Made by a program: the position numbers and the translations under genes. A stretch of DNA of 51,956 nucleotides, taken from the NCBI GenBank assembly GCA_945952345.1, contig CAMFIS010000005.1:1-51956 (forward strand), given 5' to 3'. The DNA is from an uncultured Fimbriimonas sp. Lineage in GTDB: Bacteria > Armatimonadota > Fimbriimonadia > Fimbriimonadales > Fimbriimonadaceae. This document shows positions 49,428-51,956 of the stretch, one piece after another. The notes below the pieces were generated by a model that was not told the DNA's origin, did not search any database, and was given only the letters and a program-made list of their open reading frames with translations. Position 1 is the first letter of the stretch. Each line of letters opens with the position of its first letter.

Positions 49428-50389
49428 TCGTTGTCGCTGGGCACCTTTGCCTCGATATCATCCCCGCTCTGGGAACTGGAGCGAGTCTAGAGCCAGGGAG
49501 ACTAGTGGAGGTTGGACCCGCGACTATTTCGACTGGTGGTGCGGTTTCCAATGTCGGCGTATCTCTGCATAAACTAGGAGCTCAGGTCCGCCTCGTTGGC
49601 AAGATCGGCAACGATCCATTTGGCTCGCTGGTCCGCGGTGTTCTGGGCAATTACAACCTCGAGGAGAACATCGTCGTTGGTAGCGAGGAGACCTCCTACA
49701 CGGTTGTCGTAAGCCAAGTTGGACAAGATCGGATGTTCCTGCATTGCCCAGGCTGCAATGATACATTCGTGGCCGATGACGTCACCGAGGAGCATCTCGA
49801 TGGAGTCGAGCACTTCCATTTCGGCTACCCCTCGCTCATGGCCAAGATGTCGGCGGACGGCGGCAAGGAACTTGTTAAGCTTTTCGAAAGAATCCATACC
49901 AAAGGAATTCGGACCTCGCTCGACATGAGCTATCCAGACCCGAATTCGAGTCAAGGTCGAGTCGACTGGGAATCGCTGCTCGCCTCCGTTTTGCCGTTTG
50001 TCGACATCTTCCTGCCCAGCGATGACGAGCTGGCATTCATGCTTCCGACTTGCAAGCGAACTCCCGAAGCCTTGGCCCGCCGGTGTCGCGAACTTGGCGC
50101 GAGCACCATTGTTATCAAACGCGGCGAACTCGGATTGTACGGCCTTGACGCCCAAGACAACGAGTGCAAGCAAAGCTGCTACCCGGTCCAAGTTGTGGGA
50201 ACCACCGGTTCTGGCGACGCCACGATTGCCGGCATCCTTTACGGATTAACCCACGGGTTTTCCTTCGATGAGAGCCTACGAGCTGGCTGTGCGGTGGGGG
50301 CCTGCAGTGTGGAGGGTCCAGATGCGGTAACCGGAGTTTTGTCCTGGCCGGAGACTGTTGCACGGTTTAAGATTTCATCTGGGACTTAG
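49424..50389 (+). CDS. PfkB-family carbohydrate kinase
   Basis: A ribokinase-like kinase of 321 residues starting at GTG 49424, overlapping the dehydrogenase stop as GTGA. It has VVAGHLCLDIIP near the start, the sugar loop STGGAVSNVGVSLHKLGAQVRLVGKIGNDPFG (seen as STGGAVSNVGVSLHKLG and VGKIGNDPFG), and FLPSDDELAFM. The catalytic GTTGSGDAT has the base Asp in the GxGD motif of PfkB signature 2. It likely phosphorylates the sugar that the neighbouring dehydrogenase and aldolase handle; the sugar is unknown. Its stop TAG (50387-50389) lies in the 5' arm of the long-range stem described at 50387-50478. Confidence 0.85.
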   Translation: MIVVAGHLCLDIIPALGTGASLEPGRLVEVGPATISTGGAVSNVGVSLHKLGAQVRLVGKIGNDPFGSLVRGVLGNYNLEENIVVGSEETSYTVVVSQVGQDRMFLHCPGCNDTFVADDVTEEHLDGVEHFHFGYPSLMAKMSADGGKELVKLFERIHTKGIRTSLDMSYPDPNSSQGRVDWESLLASVLPFVDIFLPSDDELAFMLPTCKRTPEALARRCRELGASTIVIKRGELGLYGLDAQDNECKQSCYPVQVVGTTGSGDATIAGILYGLTHGFSFDESLRAGCAVGACSVEGPDAVTGVLSWPETVARFKISSGT

Positions 50390-50478
50390 GGTTCCTTTGC
50401 TTTCCCAAACCGAATGGCAACCTTGGGCTACGGACGTCCTGTGGTTTACCGGGCGCCATCTGCCCTTAAGGAACCCTA
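50387..50478 (+). promoter_or_regulatory. structured leader sequestering the ribosome site of the copper-storage gene
   Basis: TAGGGTTCCTT (50387-50397) and AAGGAACCCTA (50468-50478) are perfect 11-bp complements 70 bases apart. The 3' arm contains the ribosome site AAGGA and the A of the ATG at 50478; the 5' arm contains the stop codon of the preceding kinase gene. The enclosed 70 bases can form further stems (CCCAA with TTGGG, AAACC with GGTTT, GGGC with GCCC). The RNA would therefore close off the start unless opened, for example by a ribosome stopping at the kinase stop or by a ligand. Confidence 0.5.
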
Positions 50479-50798
50479 TGAATCAAACCGTTTTAGATCG
50501 CTGTCTCGAAAGTTGTCAGGAGTGCCTGGCGAAATGTCGTAAATGCGCTGAAGCCTGCAGCGTGATGCCCGACATGATTCAGTGCGAAGTACTCTGCCAG
50601 GAGTGTGCCGACGCCTGCGACCGGTGCATCCATTCGATGAAACTGGGATCGAACCGAGACTGCGGCGCATGTGCCGACGCGTGCGAACGTTGTGCTATCG
50701 AGTGCGAAAAATTTCTCGTGGAGGATGTTTGCCGACTCTGTGCAAGCGCCTGTCGAAATTGCGAAAGCACGTGCCGACAATCGGCGGCCGAAGTCTAA
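50478..50798 (+). CDS. cysteine-rich four-helix copper-binding protein (Csp/DUF326-like)
   Basis: A protein of 106 residues with 21 cysteines, spaced mostly as CxxxC and CxxC along four predicted helices (SCQECLAKCRKCAEAC, LCQECADACDRC, CGACADACERC, CRLCASACRNCESTC). This is the layout of the DUF326/Csp copper-storage proteins, four-helix bundles whose cysteine-lined core stores many Cu(I) ions. There is no signal peptide, so it is a cytosolic Csp3-type member. No copper ATPase or CueR-like regulator is next to it. The ATG at 50478 directly follows the arm of a long-range stem that can hide its ribosome site. An upstream in-frame ATG (50358) lies inside the kinase gene and is rejected. Confidence 0.85.
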   Translation: MNQTVLDRCLESCQECLAKCRKCAEACSVMPDMIQCEVLCQECADACDRCIHSMKLGSNRDCGACADACERCAIECEKFLVEDVCRLCASACRNCESTCRQSAAEV

Positions 50799-50810
50799 CC
50801 CAAACCTTGG

Positions 50811-50835
50811 CCCGTCGCGTGAAAAACGAGACGGG
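50811..50835 (+). terminator. hairpin after the copper-storage gene
   Basis: CCCGTC-G-CGT (50811-50820) pairs with ACG-A-GACGGG (50826-50835) around a GAAAA loop, with one G/A mismatch. It is followed by a pyrimidine-rich stretch, not a clean T run. It lies between the Csp stop (50798) and the NADH dehydrogenase start (50865) and is a plausible, though weak, terminator. Confidence 0.45.
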
Positions 50836-50864
50836 TCACTCTTACTTCTCGTAGAAAAAAGCTG

Positions 50865-51906
50865 ATGAACGCGAAGCCCCGCGTCGTGATAATTGGCGGT
50901 GGCTTTGGCGGACTCTATGCGGCAAAGGCGCTTGCGAACCGGCCCGTCGAAGTTACGCTAGTCGACCGTAAAAACCATCATACGTTTCAACCGCTGCTGT
51001 ACCAAGTGGCAACCACCGTCCTTTCTCCGAGTCAGATCGCGGCCCCGCTGCGAAACATTCTGCGAAACGCGAAGAACATCGAGGTTCTTCTGGACGAAGT
51101 TTCGGAAATCGATCTGCCCGACCGCCACATCACTCTCAGCTCTGGTGCCGAGTTGCCGTTTGACTTTCTGATTGTTGCGGCGGGAGCAAGGCACTCTTAT
51201 TTCGGTCATGACGACTGGGAAGCGGATGCTCCCGGGCTCAAAACCATCGAGGACGCCACGGAGATTCGCCGTCGAATCTTGTCCGTTTTTGAGACTGCAG
51301 AAAGAGAAGCATTCTTAAACGAAGGCAGGCATGAGCCGGCAAATTTTGCCATCATCGGGGGCGGCCCAACGGGTGTCGAGTTGGCAGGCGCTATTGCTGG
51401 AATTGCACGAAAAGCTCTGGCGAAAGACTTCCGGACAATCGACACAACCAAGGCGCGGGTGATGATTTTCGAAGGTTCCGATCGGCTTCTCGGAATGTTT
51501 CCTCCGGATCTTTCGGCCAAAGCTAAGCGGCAATTGCAGGAGCTCGGCGTGGAAGTACACCTGGACAGCCTCGTCACGGATGTGGAGCAGGACCGAATCA
51601 AGGTTGGTGAGCAATGGATTCCGGTTCGAACGACACTTTGGGCGACCGGCGTCGCGGCATCTTCGCTTGGGAAGCAGATTTCATCGGAGACAGATCGCGC
51701 CGGCCGAGTGCCGGTCATGCCCGACCTCAGTCTCAAAAACGATCCTCACGTTTTTGTCGTCGGCGACATGGCGTCGCTCAAGGACATTCATGGCGTGCAG
51801 GTGCCTGCCCTCGGTTCCTCGGCGATCCAAATGGGAACGCTGGCAGCGAAGAACATATTGTCACTCTCCAGTGGAATGGGGACCGAGGACTTCGCCTACA
51901 AAGACA
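50865..51906 (+). CDS. type II NADH dehydrogenase (truncated by the contig end)
   Basis: The genomic part covers 347 codons from ATG 50865. The FAD Rossmann motif IIGGGFGGLYAAK (9-21) is followed by HHTFQPLLYQVAT, a signature of the NDH-2 family, and the NAD-binding motif IIGGGPTGVELAGA. ATGVAASSLGK and VVGDMASL come next; the latter is the C-terminal flavin strand. NDH-2 moves electrons from NADH to quinone at the inner membrane without pumping protons. The frame stays open to the window edge, but bases from 51907 on are sequencing adapter, so the true C-terminus (about 80 further residues, including the membrane-anchoring helices) is missing. Confidence 0.9.
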
Positions 51907-51956
51907 CTGTCTCTTATACACATCTCCGAGCCCACGAGACCGAGGCTGATCTCGTA
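51907..51956. other. Illumina Nextera adapter read-through (assembly artefact)
   Basis: CTGTCTCTTATACACATCT (51907-51925) is the Tn5 mosaic end used in Nextera libraries, CCGAGCCCACGAGAC (51926-51940) is the i7-side adapter, CGAGGCTG (51941-51948) matches an 8-base index, and ATCTCGTA (51949-51956) is the start of the P7 sequence. All four parts are in the correct order, so this is library sequence and not bacterial DNA. It should be trimmed. It also creates a false reading frame ending in the known contaminant peptide LLYTSPSPRDRG. Confidence 0.98.

Noticed and set aside
50388-50477. MITE-like element flanked by 10-bp inverted repeats
   Set aside because: There is no target duplication and the right arm is the ribosome site of the next gene; an RNA leader explains it better.
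51614-51949. 111-residue frame ending in LLYTSPSPRDRG
   Set aside because: The end is translated Nextera adapter, and the rest is out of frame with the NADH dehydrogenase.
1-51956. Search for CRISPR arrays, IS elements, prophage or defence genes
   Set aside because: No regularly spaced repeats, transposase or integrase motifs or phage structural genes were seen on either strand.

Overview
The window is one bacterial contig end. It carries about 54 protein genes on both strands and one tRNA, packed so tightly that no stretch over 300 bases lacks a gene (largest gap about 208 bases). Many starts are GTG or TTG and overlap the previous stop as TTGA, GTGA or ATGA, and several genes lack a clear Shine-Dalgarno sequence. 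The cell looks diderm: Wzx/Wzy/Wzz-type polysaccharide export, a LolD/MacB-type ABC system, a candidate outer-membrane barrel and a PEP-CTERM protein. The overall style fits Armatimonadota (Fimbriimonadia-like), but this is an impression, not a proven placement. The last 50 bases (51907-51956) are not genomic: they are an Illumina Nextera read-through (mosaic end, adapter, 8-base index, start of P7), so the contig is a short-read assembly and the final gene is cut artificially.

Layout. 1-6289: end of an acidic Pro/Ala-rich protein gene, xylulokinase, then a tightly coupled forward run ppx/gppA-like, comEA-like, formiminotransferase, purK, deoB. 6286-24506: a surface-polysaccharide locus. It has a secreted probable beta-barrel, a Wzy-like polymerase, a MurJ/Wzx-type flippase and a Wzz-like chain-length protein. 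These are followed by a forward operon with three SDR epimerases/reductases, a GT4 glycosyltransferase and the complete GDP-D-glycero-alpha-D-manno-heptose pathway (hddA, hddC, gmhB, gmhA). The operon continues with an initiating phosphoglycosyltransferase fused to a GNAT acetyltransferase, a sugar aminotransferase, UDP-GlcNAc 2-epimerase, a membrane-anchored SDR and an L-2-hydroxyglutarate oxidase. The heptose half and the amino-sugar half are separated by an 18-bp palindrome with an extended -10 box.

24498-33609: HAD phosphatase with tRNA-Pro(GGG), TPR protein, membrane protein, MFS transporter, solute-binding protein, and deoC next to a two-domain ALDH16-like aldehyde dehydrogenase (deoxyribose-5-phosphate to acetaldehyde to acetate; deoB at 5180 feeds the same route). 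33606-38198: MacAB-like efflux system (HlyD adaptor, ATPase, double-FtsX permease). 38247-44925: PNPOx-like flavoprotein, a divergent pair of LuxR-HTH plus PAS regulators, SDR, HemG-like flavodoxin, SRPBCC and membrane proteins, PEP-CTERM protein. Within this block a 24-bp inverted repeat, CCTGTC-N12-GACAGG, occurs twice perfectly and once with one mismatch, suggesting a local regulon.

44922-51906: CoA-transferase, lipoprotein, secreted protein, a three-gene sugar operon (DeoC/FbaB-type aldolase, Gfo/Idh/MocA dehydrogenase, PfkB kinase), a 21-cysteine copper-storage-like protein whose ribosome site lies in an 11-bp long-range stem, and the start of a type II NADH dehydrogenase. No IS element, prophage, CRISPR array or defence system was seen.
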